DNA from: an uncultured Hungatella sp.
Lineage (GTDB): Bacteria > Bacillota > Clostridia > Lachnospirales > Lachnospiraceae
Direction: 5' to 3'
Assembly: GCA_910585435.1 (NCBI GenBank)
Contig: CAJUEJ010000001.1
Coordinates: forward strand, 157,565-221,564
Length of the DNA: 64,000 nucleotides
Positions 24,269 to 32,198 of the stretch are shown piece by piece. Below the pieces are notes generated by a model. That model was not told where the DNA came from and did not search any database. It was given only the letters and a program-made list of their open reading frames with translations. A program made the translations under genes and the position numbers. The stretch's first letter is position 1. Each line of letters starts with the position of its first letter.

Positions 24269-26701
24269 ATGAACATTTTAGAAGAAATAAAAAAACGGAA
24301 GGTTTTTTTTGACGGGGGCATGGGCAGCCTTCTTCAGGCCAGGGGATTGAAGCCAGGGGAATTTCCGGAGACCTGGAATATCCTTCATCCGGAGATACTT
24401 ACAGAGATTCACAGAGAGTATCTAAAGGCGGGGTGTGATATTCTGACTACCAATACATTTGGAGCTAACAGATTAAAATATAAAGAGACAGGGGATATGG
24501 CTCTGGAAAGAGTCATAACAGCGGCAGTGGATAATGCCAGGAGAGCGGTAAAAGAGGCGGGCAGAGGATTCGTTGCCCTTGACATGGGGCCTACGGGGAA
24601 GCTGCTTAAGCCTTTGGGGGACCTGGCTTTTGAGGACGCCTGTGCCTTATATGGCCAGGTAGTAAGAACCGGTGTGAAGGCCGGGGCGGATCTGGTGCTG
24701 ATAGAGACCATGAGCGACAGCTATGAGGTGAAGGCTGCGGTGCTGGCAGCTAAGGAAAACTGCAGCCTTCCGGTGTTCGCCACCATGATATTTGACAGCA
24801 AAGGGAAGCTGCTAACAGGGGGAAATGTGGCCTCTGTAGTAGCTCTTTTGGAGGGCCTGGGGGTGGATGCCCTGGGAATCAACTGCGGCCTGGGGCCTGT
24901 ACAGATGAAGGACATACTGAAAGAGATTCTGGATGTTTCTTCTGTTCCGGTGATCGTGAATCCCAATGCAGGGCTTCCCAGAAGCCAAGGGGGGAAGACA
25001 GTATACGATATTGACGGGGAGACGTTCGCGGCTGTCATGGAGGAGCTTGCGGACATGGGGGCCAATGTGCTGGGAGGCTGCTGCGGCACCACACCGGAGC
25101 ATATTGAAAAGACGGTAAGACGGTGCAGGGACAAAAGGCAGGTGCTTGCCAGGGAGAAGAACCGCACCGTGGTTTCCTCCTACGCCCAGGCGGTGGTGAT
25201 TGACAGAAAGCCGGTGATCATCGGGGAGCGGATCAATCCTACGGGAAAGCCAAAGTTCAAGCAGGCGCTTAAAAACCATGATCTGGAATATATTTTGCAG
25301 GAAGGGGTGACCCAGCAGGAGCACGGCGCAGATGTGCTGGATGTAAATGTAGGCCTGCCGGGGATCGATGAGCCGGCCATGATGGAAGAGGTGGTGCGGG
25401 AATTGCAGAGTGTCCTGGATCTGCCTCTTCAGATCGATACTTCGGATACAGAGGCCATGGAGCGGGCCATGAGGGTTTATAATGGAAAGCCGATGATTAA
25501 CTCTGTCAGCGGAAAACAGGAATCCATGGAGGCAGTGTTCCCGCTGGTGAAGAAATACGGCGGCGTGGTGGTGGCCCTTGCTTTAGATGAGAATGGAATA
25601 CCGGAGACGGCAGAGGGACGTATAGCCATTGCCAGGAAGATTTATGAAAAGGCAGCGGAATACGGGATTAAGCCCAAGGATATTCTGGTGGACGGCCTGT
25701 GCCTGACGGTCAGCTCAGACAGCACAGGAGCCCTTACGACACTGGAAACCCTGCGGAAAGTGAGGGATGAGCTTCACGGAAAGACCATTCTGGGAGTGTC
25801 CAATATTTCTTTCGGGCTTCCTCAGAGGGAGATTATCAATGGGGCATTTTTTACCATGGCTATGGAAAACGGGCTGAATGCGGCGATTATCAATCCTAAT
25901 TCCGAGACTATGATGAAGGCTTATTACAGCTTCCGGGTGCTGTCGGATCTGGATCCCCGGTGCGGGGATTATATTGAACGGTACGGTGTGCCCGCCGGTG
26001 AAGGCGGCGGTTCGGGACTTGGGGGGATATCCCGGGGCACAGACGAGAAGAGGGCGGATGTAAGCCCTGGAGATAAGCCGGAGATGACGCTGTCTGCCAG
26101 TATCAGGAAGGGATTAAAGGATCGTGCGGCAGCAGAGGCAAGAGAGCTTTTGAAGGAGAGAGAGGCTTTGGACATCATCAACCAGGAGATGATTCCGGCA
26201 CTGGATCATGTGGGGAAAGGGTTTGAGAAGGGTACTGTTTTCCTCCCCCAGCTTCTCATGAGTGCCGAGGCGGCCAAGGCGGCTTTTGAGGTGATGAAAG
26301 ATCAGATGGCGGCCGACGGACAGGCCAGGGAAAAGAAAGGGAGTATCATCCTGGCTACAGTAAAGGGGGATATTCATGACATCGGAAAGAATATTGTAAA
26401 GGTTTTGCTGGAAAACTACAGCTTTGATGTGCTGGATCTGGGAAAGGATGTTGCGCCGGAGGTTATCGTCAAGGCGGCCACAGAGGGGCAGATTCCTCTG
26501 GTGGGATTAAGCGCGCTGATGACCACCACGGTGCCTGGCATGGAAGAGACTATCCGGCTGCTTCATAAGGAGGCGCCGTGGGTAAAGGTGATGGTGGGAG
26601 GGGCTGTGCTGACAGAAGAGTATGCACGCACCATCGGGGCAGACTGTTACTGCAAGGATGCCATGGCATCGGTAAACTATGCCCAGACAGTTATTGGGTG
26701 A
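24269..26701 (+). CDS. metH: Cobalamin-dependent methionine synthase, short form without reactivation domain
   Basis: MetH methylates homocysteine using methyl-tetrahydrofolate via B12. The 810-residue protein has the homocysteine S-methyltransferase barrel (about 1-290, zinc ligands in INCGLG and GGCCGTTPEH). It is followed by the pterin-binding domain (about 315-580, GERINPTGKPKF and LPLQIDTSDTEAMERAM), a helical cap, and the B12-binding domain (about 690-810) with DIHDIGKNIV, whose His coordinates cobalt. The C-terminal AdoMet-dependent reactivation domain of E. coli MetH is absent, as in many anaerobes, so oxidised cobalamin must be reduced by a separate protein. A Gly/Ser-rich insert at about 575-605 separates the pterin and cap domains. 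The gene ends seven bases before the convergent nfo remnant. Confidence 0.95.
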   Translation: MNILEEIKKRKVFFDGGMGSLLQARGLKPGEFPETWNILHPEILTEIHREYLKAGCDILTTNTFGANRLKYKETGDMALERVITAAVDNARRAVKEAGRGFVALDMGPTGKLLKPLGDLAFEDACALYGQVVRTGVKAGADLVLIETMSDSYEVKAAVLAAKENCSLPVFATMIFDSKGKLLTGGNVASVVALLEGLGVDALGINCGLGPVQMKDILKEILDVSSVPVIVNPNAGLPRSQGGKTVYDIDGETFAAVMEELADMGANVLGGCCGTTPEHIEKTVRRCRDKRQVLAREKNRTVVSSYAQAVVIDRKPVIIGERINPTGKPKFKQALKNHDLEYILQEGVTQQEHGADVLDVNVGLPGIDEPAMMEEVVRELQSVLDLPLQIDTSDTEAMERAMRVYNGKPMINSVSGKQESMEAVFPLVKKYGGVVVALALDENGIPETAEGRIAIARKIYEKAAEYGIKPKDILVDGLCLTVSSDSTGALTTLETLRKVRDELHGKTILGVSNISFGLPQREIINGAFFTMAMENGLNAAIINPNSETMMKAYYSFRVLSDLDPRCGDYIERYGVPAGEGGGSGLGGISRGTDEKRADVSPGDKPEMTLSASIRKGLKDRAAAEARELLKEREALDIINQEMIPALDHVGKGFEKGTVFLPQLLMSAEAAKAAFEVMKDQMAADGQAREKKGSIILATVKGDIHDIGKNIVKVLLENYSFDVLDLGKDVAPEVIVKAATEGQIPLVGLSALMTTTVPGMEETIRLLHKEAPWVKVMVGGAVLTEEYARTIGADCYCKDAMASVNYAQTVIG

Positions 26702-26708
26702 CAAGGTT

Positions 26709-27543
26709 TTATTTTCCCTGGTAAGCCTCCCGGAACAGCCGGATTTCTTTTGCGTAGCCGTCCAGCTCGTTGGGGGTTTCCAGATAAAAGGGAAGTCCCT
26801 GAAGGGCAGGATGGTTGACAATACGGATCAGCGCCTGGGCTCCGATGCAGCCCTGGCCGATTTTGGCATGGCGGTCTTTATGGGAGCCAAGCCCGTTAAG
26901 GCTGTCATTAAGGTGGATGGCTTTTAAACGTTTCAGGCCGATGACTGTATCGAACCGGGTCAGCACCTGATCCAGATGGCCGGCGATATCGTATCCGCCG
27001 TCCCACACATGGCAGGTGTCCAGACATACCCCCATGTGGTCTGACAGTGTGACGCGATCCAGGATTTCCCGCAGCTCCTCAAAGGTTTTTCCCACCTCGC
27101 TGCCTTTTCCGGACATGGTCTCTAAAAGAACGGTGGTGTGCTGCTCCGGCTTTATAATATCGTTGAGGAGCCGGGAGATATAGGAGATACCTGTCAGCTC
27201 CCTGTCCCACATGGCTGCCGGGGTGGAAGTTATAGCAGTTTCCGGGAGTGTGTTCCAGACGGTTTAAATCGTCAGCCATGGTAAGATAGGCGAATTCTCT
27301 TACAGAATCGTCGGCGGAGCAGGCATTTAAAGTATAGGGGGCATGGGCCAGGATACGGCCGATGCCGTGTTCTCTGGCGAAGGCAAGATAGGCCTCAATA
27401 TCCCCTGTATCCAGGGCCTTGGCCCTGGAACCCCGTGGGTTTCTGGTGAAAAACTGGAAGGTATTGGCATCGATTTTAACAGCCTCCTTCCCCATAGACA
27501 GATAGCCTTTGGAGGAAGAGAGGTGGCATCCGATTGAAAGCAT
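26709..27543 (-). pseudogene. nfo: Deoxyribonuclease IV (AP endonuclease IV), frameshifted
   Basis: Endonuclease IV cuts DNA at abasic sites using three zinc ions. Two adjacent frames on the minus strand make up one complete protein. The first part (from 27543) reads MLSIGCHLSSSKGYLSMGKEA, NTFQFFTRNPRGSRAK and NFHPGSHVGQGAD. The second continues GISYISRLLNDIIKP, TVLLETMSGKGSEVG, CLDTCHVWDGGYDI, KAIHLNDSLNGLGSHKDRH and LETPNELDGY, with the metal ligands in place. The break is near 27189, where GACAGGTATC would need two more G (GACAGGGGTATC) to join the frames. It is either a recent inactivating 2-base deletion or a sequence error. The gene converges with metH. If real, the strain lacks this copy of AP endonuclease IV. 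Confidence 0.9.
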
Positions 27544-27593
27544 GGGAATTCTCCTTTTTCTTTTTTACTCCTGTTTCTTTTGACAAAAATATC

Positions 27594-27622
27594 TTGAAAC
27601 CGTGTCATGAATATGGTATAGT
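27594..27622 (+). promoter_or_regulatory. Promoter of the putative antitoxin RNA
   Basis: TTGAAA (27594-27599), exactly 17 bases, TATAGT (27617-27622). No coding sequence lies between it and the strong terminator at 27694-27728, so it should make a short RNA of about 100 bases. Confidence 0.65.
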
Positions 27623-27628
27623 TTACAT

Positions 27629-27728
27629 GGAGGAAAAAGCCAGAGAAGCGGCCTACCCTCAACAGCTTACAGCATTACCCCTTTACAGGGTTTGCCGTCA
27701 CTATTTGCGGTAGTGGCGGCTATTTTTT
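27629..27728 (+). ncRNA. Putative antisense RNA antitoxin overlapping the 3' end of the holin-like toxin gene
   Basis: The segment has a good promoter upstream and ends in a perfect 10-base-pair terminator hairpin whose T-run crosses the stop codon of the toxin gene on the other strand. The transcript would be complementary to the 3' end of the toxin mRNA. This is the arrangement of known type I systems such as TxpA/RatA. The RNA itself is inferred, not seen. Confidence 0.55.
27694..27728 (+). terminator. Terminator of the putative antitoxin RNA
   Basis: GCCGTCACTA (27694-27703) and TAGTGGCGGC (27711-27720) pair through all ten positions, one of them a G-T wobble, around TTTGCGG. TATTTTTT follows. 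Confidence 0.88.
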
Positions 27729-27809
27729 ACCCTTAAGAATCTGACAAAGCAGACTGATAAGGGATACAATGAATGTACAAAACAAGAAAAAATCCTGATA
27801 TGTAATCAC
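27720..27809 (-). CDS. Small membrane toxin, putative holin-like toxin (29 aa)
   Basis: A 29-codon frame starting with GTG at 27809 is placed seven bases after AAAGGAGGG. Its product starts VITYQDFFLFCTFIVSLISL and ends LLCQILKGKK: a short polar start, one hydrophobic helix and a basic tail. This is the pattern of the putative holin-like toxins (PF16935) of Firmicutes, which are type I toxins that disturb the membrane. The frame is also open upstream as part of a 160-codon frame, but that part is not protein-like and crosses the leader hairpin (CGGAGGG/ACCCTCCG). The overlapping antisense RNA candidate at its 3' end supports a toxin-antitoxin pair. Identification is by pattern and layout. Confidence 0.7.
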   Translation of the reverse strand: MITYQDFFLFCTFIVSLISLLCQILKGKK

Positions 27810-27916
27810 TGGCAATCCCTCCTTTCTCTCGTACCCGACAGGCATGACAGCCGGAGGGTTAGCCCCTCCGTGAAAGAGGGTAAGCCGCCTTTTGCTCTCT
27901 GACTTTCTGTATCTGA

Positions 27917-27945
27917 ATTGTATCATAATTTCCAGGATTCCACAA
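27917..27945 (-). promoter_or_regulatory. Candidate promoter of the toxin mRNA
   Basis: On the minus strand TTGTGG (27945-27940), 17 bases, TACAAT (27922-27917). The mRNA leader to the GTG would be about 100 bases and includes a stable hairpin near 27851-27870. Confidence 0.55.
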
Positions 27946-28111
27946 TATCTGAAATCTGTTATGCTATTGTACCTCAAATATTTGTTACAGCCATTATAGC
28001 AGTAGCAATTTAGCAGGGAATCGGTTATGATAGGAGTATCTTCCTTGCAGGACTTCAGAATGTGCCGGGGGGCGTAGCCGCAGCAGGAGGGAAAGGGTAA
28101 AGGAGAATTGT

Positions 28112-29218
28112 ATGATGGCGGGAAAATTGATTGACGGACATTATCATCTTGGCAGGACAGCAAAGACAACAAGATTTGAAAATGTGGAGGATTTGTTTGC
28201 ATACAGGGAGGAGGCAGGGCTGGAGGCCGTATGCGTCCACAGCATTGTACAGTGGGAGACGAAAAATCTTTTGAGAAATCCGCTGGCTATCCTGGCAAAG
28301 CTTACGGATCCTAAGAGGATATATGCCTTTGGAGGGGTGATTTATCCTCAGCCGGACAGGCAGAGTGAGCCTTTCGATTACGCCGGACAGGCTAAGGAGT
28401 TGATTTCCATGGGGTTTGACGGGATAAAGATTCAGAATAAGCCTCTCTATAAAGGGGAGTGGAGCCTTCCCTATTATCATGAAAATTTTGACGATTTTTT
28501 TGCATGGCTGGAGAAGGAGCAGATTCCTGTCATGTTTCATGTGGGAGACCCCAAGGAATTCTGGGATATAAACAGAATTCCCAAACAGATGTATGATTTC
28601 GGCTGGTATTACGGGGAGGATTTGCCCTCCTATGAAAGCTTTTATGAGGAGACTGACCGGATGCTGAAGAAATTTCCCGGACTGAACATGACGATTCCTC
28701 ATTTTTACTTTCTGTCTGACGATTTGAAGCGGCTGCGGCATTTTATGGATACATATCCCAATGTGAAAATAGATATTACGCCGGGCGGGGAGATGTACTT
28801 TAATTTCTCCATCTGCCAGGATTTTGCCAGGGAATTTTTCCTGGAATATCAGGACAGGATTTTGTTCGGGACGGATAATTACGGCGGCAATGAGGATTCC
28901 GGCTCTAAAGAGCAGCGTCTTTTGGGAATCAAAAAGATTCAGGAGATGAAAGCTTTTTTGGAGCAGAAGGAAAGTGTGTTCCAGGGGGTAAGGCTGAGAG
29001 GGCTGTCCCTGCCTGAAAGCGTTCTCCACCGGATCTACAGGGACAATTTTATCCGGTGGGCCGGGAAGGAACCGAAACCTGTCAGGCCCCTGGAGGCAGA
29101 GCAGATGGTGAAGGGATACAGAAGGCTTGCCGAAGAAAGGGAGGAGGGAAAAGACCTGCTGCCGGATTTTGACAAAGTATTAGAGGCGCTGGAAAAAAGA
29201 AGAGGGCCAAGGGAATAA
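28112..29218 (+). CDS. Amidohydrolase-2 family metal-dependent hydrolase
   Basis: This TIM-barrel metal hydrolase of 368 residues has the N-terminal metal-binding motif IDGHYHLG, FDGIKIQNKP, VMFHVGDPKEFWD, TIPHFYFLSDD and ILFGTDNYGG, which carries the last metal-binding Asp. The order and spacing fit the amidohydrolase-2 superfamily, which includes decarboxylases such as ACMSD as well as hydrolases and lactonases. The residues do not decide between them. The C-terminal 60 residues are charged and helical. The ATG at 28112 (or the adjacent ATG at 28115) follows AAAGGAGA. It is a single gene with no partner of known function, so the substrate is unknown. Confidence 0.8.
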   Translation: MMAGKLIDGHYHLGRTAKTTRFENVEDLFAYREEAGLEAVCVHSIVQWETKNLLRNPLAILAKLTDPKRIYAFGGVIYPQPDRQSEPFDYAGQAKELISMGFDGIKIQNKPLYKGEWSLPYYHENFDDFFAWLEKEQIPVMFHVGDPKEFWDINRIPKQMYDFGWYYGEDLPSYESFYEETDRMLKKFPGLNMTIPHFYFLSDDLKRLRHFMDTYPNVKIDITPGGEMYFNFSICQDFAREFFLEYQDRILFGTDNYGGNEDSGSKEQRLLGIKKIQEMKAFLEQKESVFQGVRLRGLSLPESVLHRIYRDNFIRWAGKEPKPVRPLEAEQMVKGYRRLAEEREEGKDLLPDFDKVLEALEKRRGPRE

Positions 29219-29740
29219 AGCAGATATTTCTCAGCATATTCTCTGCTATCGTTAGCTGTTATTCTGGCCCAGCGTTCTTTTTTCCTGATACAGATAACCG
29301 CCATATTCCACCAGGGATCAAAATGAATCACAATGCTGGCAGCTGCCAGGGAGATGTTCCGTTTTGTCAGCGCTTCTACAGAGCCTGGGTAGTAGTAATA
29401 ACTGCGGTAACCGTAGGAGGTATGTCTGGCATAGCTTTTAAGAACCTGCTGCTCATGGAGGATGTATTGCTCCAGAAGCTGTAAGATATCCAGTAGTCGG
29501 CAAAGGCTTCCTCCTTTTTTGGTAGCGGAGGCGTACCTGATACTGATTGTTCATGGAGCCGGTTACATTGGATGATATATACAGTATGGTATCATCTTCT
29601 TCTGTTTCGAAATCAAGAACCTTCCCCTGCTTATAGACCTGGTTTCCCCGGGGTAGGAGGCGGAGCTTGAGATGGTCCGTATGGATTTTAAGGTTATCAT
29701 ATATTTTCCACTGTTATGATGATGGTTAATGTGTTTCTGT
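29219..29740 (-). pseudogene. Decayed remnant of a SNF2-type helicase with SWIM-like N-terminus
   Basis: No intact gene fills this stretch. On the minus strand, pieces of a protein can be read in different frames. Near 29700-29500 one piece reads YDNLKIHTDHLKLRLLPRG, VYKQGKVLDFETEEDDT and LYISSNVTGSMNNQYQVRLR, which resembles the N-terminal region of SWIM zinc-finger SNF2 helicases. Near 29375-29290 another reads NISLAAASIVIHFDPWWN, which corresponds to the SNF2 motif V/VI region (GLNLTAADIVIHFDPWWNPA in intact proteins). Most of the helicase core between them is missing and the frames are broken, so this is a deletion remnant. Identification is by eye. Confidence 0.55.
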
Positions 29741-29786
29741 GAGAAAATATTTTAACACAGGCAAGGGGTGGTGACAAGATAAATCC

Positions 29787-31259
29787 TTATTCCGCCGCTG
29801 GCCCCGTGGGAAAGGCAAAGAAGAAGGTGGTGCTTTCGTTCAGCCTGCTTTCACAGGTGATCTTAATCCCATGCCGATCGGCAATCTGCCTGGCGATGGG
29901 AAGGCCAAGGCCGCTTCCGTTCTCATTCTGCTGGGATTGTTTTTTATAAAAGCGGCGGAAGATGTAGGGGATATCCTCCGGCAATATCCCGCTTCCCCGA
30001 TCTGTGAAGGAAAGGATGCAGCAGCCATCCTCATAATACATGGCTACAGACACCACAGTGCCGGGAGGGGCAAATTTTATGGAGTTATCCAGGATGGTTA
30101 TAAACATCTGTCGCAGCCGCCCGTAATCTCCGCAGAAAACCACCAGCCCGGCCCGGTTCTCCAGCTGGATCTGAACCTGTTTTTTCTGGGCAATCCTCTG
30201 CATGGAAGGGATCAGGTCGGTGATCAGAGATGTAAGATTCAGCTCTGTTTTAATGATTTCGAAATTGCTGTTCTGGAGTCTGGAAAGTTCAAGAAGGTCG
30301 TTGACCAGGCGCTGTAAATGGAGGGTGTCGGACAGCATCTGGCGGTAGTATTCCTGTATTTCGTCAGGGTCAGAGACCAGCCCCTCCAAAAGAACCTCCA
30401 GGGAGCCCCGCAGCACCGTAATGGGGGTGCGCAGCTCATGGGAGACATTGGACACGAAATCCTGCTGCATTTTATCCAGTTTTTTCCGTTCCTCTTCAAT
30501 ATCCGCCAGCCTGGCAAATAGTTGGTTGATGTTGCAGGCCAAATCTCCGATCTCGTCGTTTTGCTTTACCCTGGCGCGGGCGGAATAATCCCCTGCTGCC
30601 ACCAGCTTTACCGTCTGACCGATTTCCTTCAGGGGTTGGATGAAGTGCCTGGCTAACAGGACGGAAAGAGCGGATGCCAGGATAAGGGCGAAGAAGATGC
30701 ACACCACAAGGATAGTGATGCTGTGACGCTGGGCGTCTTGGATCTCTTTGATGGGGCTGTGGAGGAGGAAGGCTCCCAGGATGTTTCCGTCTTTGTCACA
30801 GACAGGAGCCCCTACTGTGATAGAAGGGGCATTTAATATAGAAGAAAATGCTTTGCTGGACACCACCTTGCCCTCAAATACCTGGTGAATCAGTTCTTCT
30901 GCGCCAGGGGGAAGCTTTTCGTAGGACAAAGAGTAGTTGGCAGTGGACAGCTCGATGGTCTGGGCATTCTCATCTACCAGCCAGGTCTGGCCGGTGGTAA
31001 TATCATCAATAAAACGGAGGTAGAAGCCGAAGCCCTTGCCTCTTCCCCCTTCTGACAGTTCCGACTGGATGGGGTGCTTTTGCAGGAAGAGGGAAAGGGT
31101 CTCTGCAATGGAAGAGGCCTGATCCTCCAGTTCATTTTCGTAGATTTCGGCCGTATGATAGGTAAACTGGGTTCCGAACAGGAAACCGACACTTAAGGAA
31201 AACAGAAGAAGAACAGCAGAAAAATAAACAATAAGGCGAATGGTAATCTTATATCTCAT
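29787..31259 (-). CDS. Membrane sensor histidine kinase (HAMP-HisKA-HATPase)
   Basis: This 490-residue kinase has a first membrane helix at about 8-30 (LIVYFSAVLLLFSLSVGFLF), an extracellular sensor of about 150 residues, and a second helix (ITILVVCIFFALILASALSV). A HAMP domain, the H-box FVSNVSHELRTPIT, the N-box ITILDNSIKFAPPG, the G1-box TDRGSGILPEDI and the G2-box GSGLGLPIARQIADRHG follow. It phosphorylates the response regulator encoded just upstream. The two genes overlap by four bases (ATGA), which shows coupling. The pair is divergent from a lipoprotein gene that may be its target. The signal is unknown. The layout resembles kinases of cell-envelope stress systems (inference). Confidence 0.95.
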   Translation of the reverse strand: MRYKITIRLIVYFSAVLLLFSLSVGFLFGTQFTYHTAEIYENELEDQASSIAETLSLFLQKHPIQSELSEGGRGKGFGFYLRFIDDITTGQTWLVDENAQTIELSTANYSLSYEKLPPGAEELIHQVFEGKVVSSKAFSSILNAPSITVGAPVCDKDGNILGAFLLHSPIKEIQDAQRHSITILVVCIFFALILASALSVLLARHFIQPLKEIGQTVKLVAAGDYSARARVKQNDEIGDLACNINQLFARLADIEEERKKLDKMQQDFVSNVSHELRTPITVLRGSLEVLLEGLVSDPDEIQEYYRQMLSDTLHLQRLVNDLLELSRLQNSNFEIIKTELNLTSLITDLIPSMQRIAQKKQVQIQLENRAGLVVFCGDYGRLRQMFITILDNSIKFAPPGTVVSVAMYYEDGCCILSFTDRGSGILPEDIPYIFRRFYKKQSQQNENGSGLGLPIARQIADRHGIKITCESRLNESTTFFFAFPTGPAAE

Positions 31260-31948
31260 AGCAGAATCCCCTCAAATTTGTAGCCCATGCCCCATATGGT
31301 TTTAATCTGCCAGTTGGGATGGGGAATCTTGTCCAGCTTTGCCCGCAGCCGTTTGATGTGATTGTCCACAGTGCGGTTGTCTCCCGGATAATCATATCCC
31401 CACAGCGTGCTTAACAGGTTGTCACGGGAAAATATCTTTCCCCGGTTTCCAAGGAGGGTCCAGAGAATCTCCAGCTCCTTTTTTGTTAGGGCTATCTTCT
31501 GGCCGTCGATGGTGACAGATGCATTCTCCAGAGAGATAGTAAGATTGTCATAGGTTAAGCTGTATCCCTGTCCGTCCTTTCTGGAACCGTCTATCCGGCG
31601 CAGAACAGCCCTCACCCGTGCTATGACCTCGCCTGGAGAAAAAGGCTTGACGATGTAGTCATCCGCTCCGATATCCAGCCCCATAATACGTTCGAAATCT
31701 TCCCCACGGGCCGTTATCATGATAATAGGAACATTGGAAGCTTTCCGTATCTCCCGGCATACTTCAAAACCGTCCCGCCTGGGCATCATCACATCCAGAA
31801 GAATCATCACAAACTGCTCTTTCTGGAACAGCTCCAGAGCCTGATCGCCATCATAGGCAGCCATTGGCTCATATCCTTCTTTTTTCGCAAATTCACTGAG
31901 AATTTTGGTTATCTGAAGATTGTCGTCTGCAATTAATATTTTTTCCAT
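31256..31948 (-). CDS. OmpR-family response regulator
   Basis: This 230-residue regulator has a receiver domain (KILIADDNLQI, phosphoacceptor Asp in MILLDVMMPRRDG, the Thr in IIMITARGE and the Lys in YIVKPFSPGE). It is followed by a winged-helix DNA-binding domain (ALTKKELEILWTLLGNRG, LSTLWGYDYPGDNRTVDNHIKRLR). I chose the ATG at 31948 because AGGGAGC lies just upstream and the receiver starts right there. The open frame extends to 32035 without signals. It is translationally coupled to the kinase gene. The divergent region to the lipoprotein gene (31949-32198) contains spaced CGGTTT / CGGTAT / GGTTTGGCGG repeats that could be its binding sites. Confidence 0.95.
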   Translation of the reverse strand: MEKILIADDNLQITKILSEFAKKEGYEPMAAYDGDQALELFQKEQFVMILLDVMMPRRDGFEVCREIRKASNVPIIMITARGEDFERIMGLDIGADDYIVKPFSPGEVIARVRAVLRRIDGSRKDGQGYSLTYDNLTISLENASVTIDGQKIALTKKELEILWTLLGNRGKIFSRDNLLSTLWGYDYPGDNRTVDNHIKRLRAKLDKIPHPNWQIKTIWGMGYKFEGILL

Positions 31949-32198
31949 AAACAGCTCCCTTTTTGTGAAACAGATTGTATTTAGTATACCATAAAAATGT
32001 GTTTTTTTTGTATCTTTTTGTGTCGGAATTGTCACAAAATAGAACGGTTTAAAACATAATTTCGGTATGGTTTGGCGGTATAGTATTCATAGAAACAGGG
32101 AGCTTTGTTGTCCCCCTGCCCATTTGGCGCTCAGCTGTCTGCAGGGGCAGGAGGGGAAGAAGGCTCCGGAAGACTGTAAATAATGGAGGATTTGTTTT

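Noticed and set aside
27720..28202. 160-codon minus-strand frame as a full gene
   Set aside because: Only the last 29 codons behind AAAGGAGGG look protein-like. The rest overlaps a promoter and a leader hairpin.
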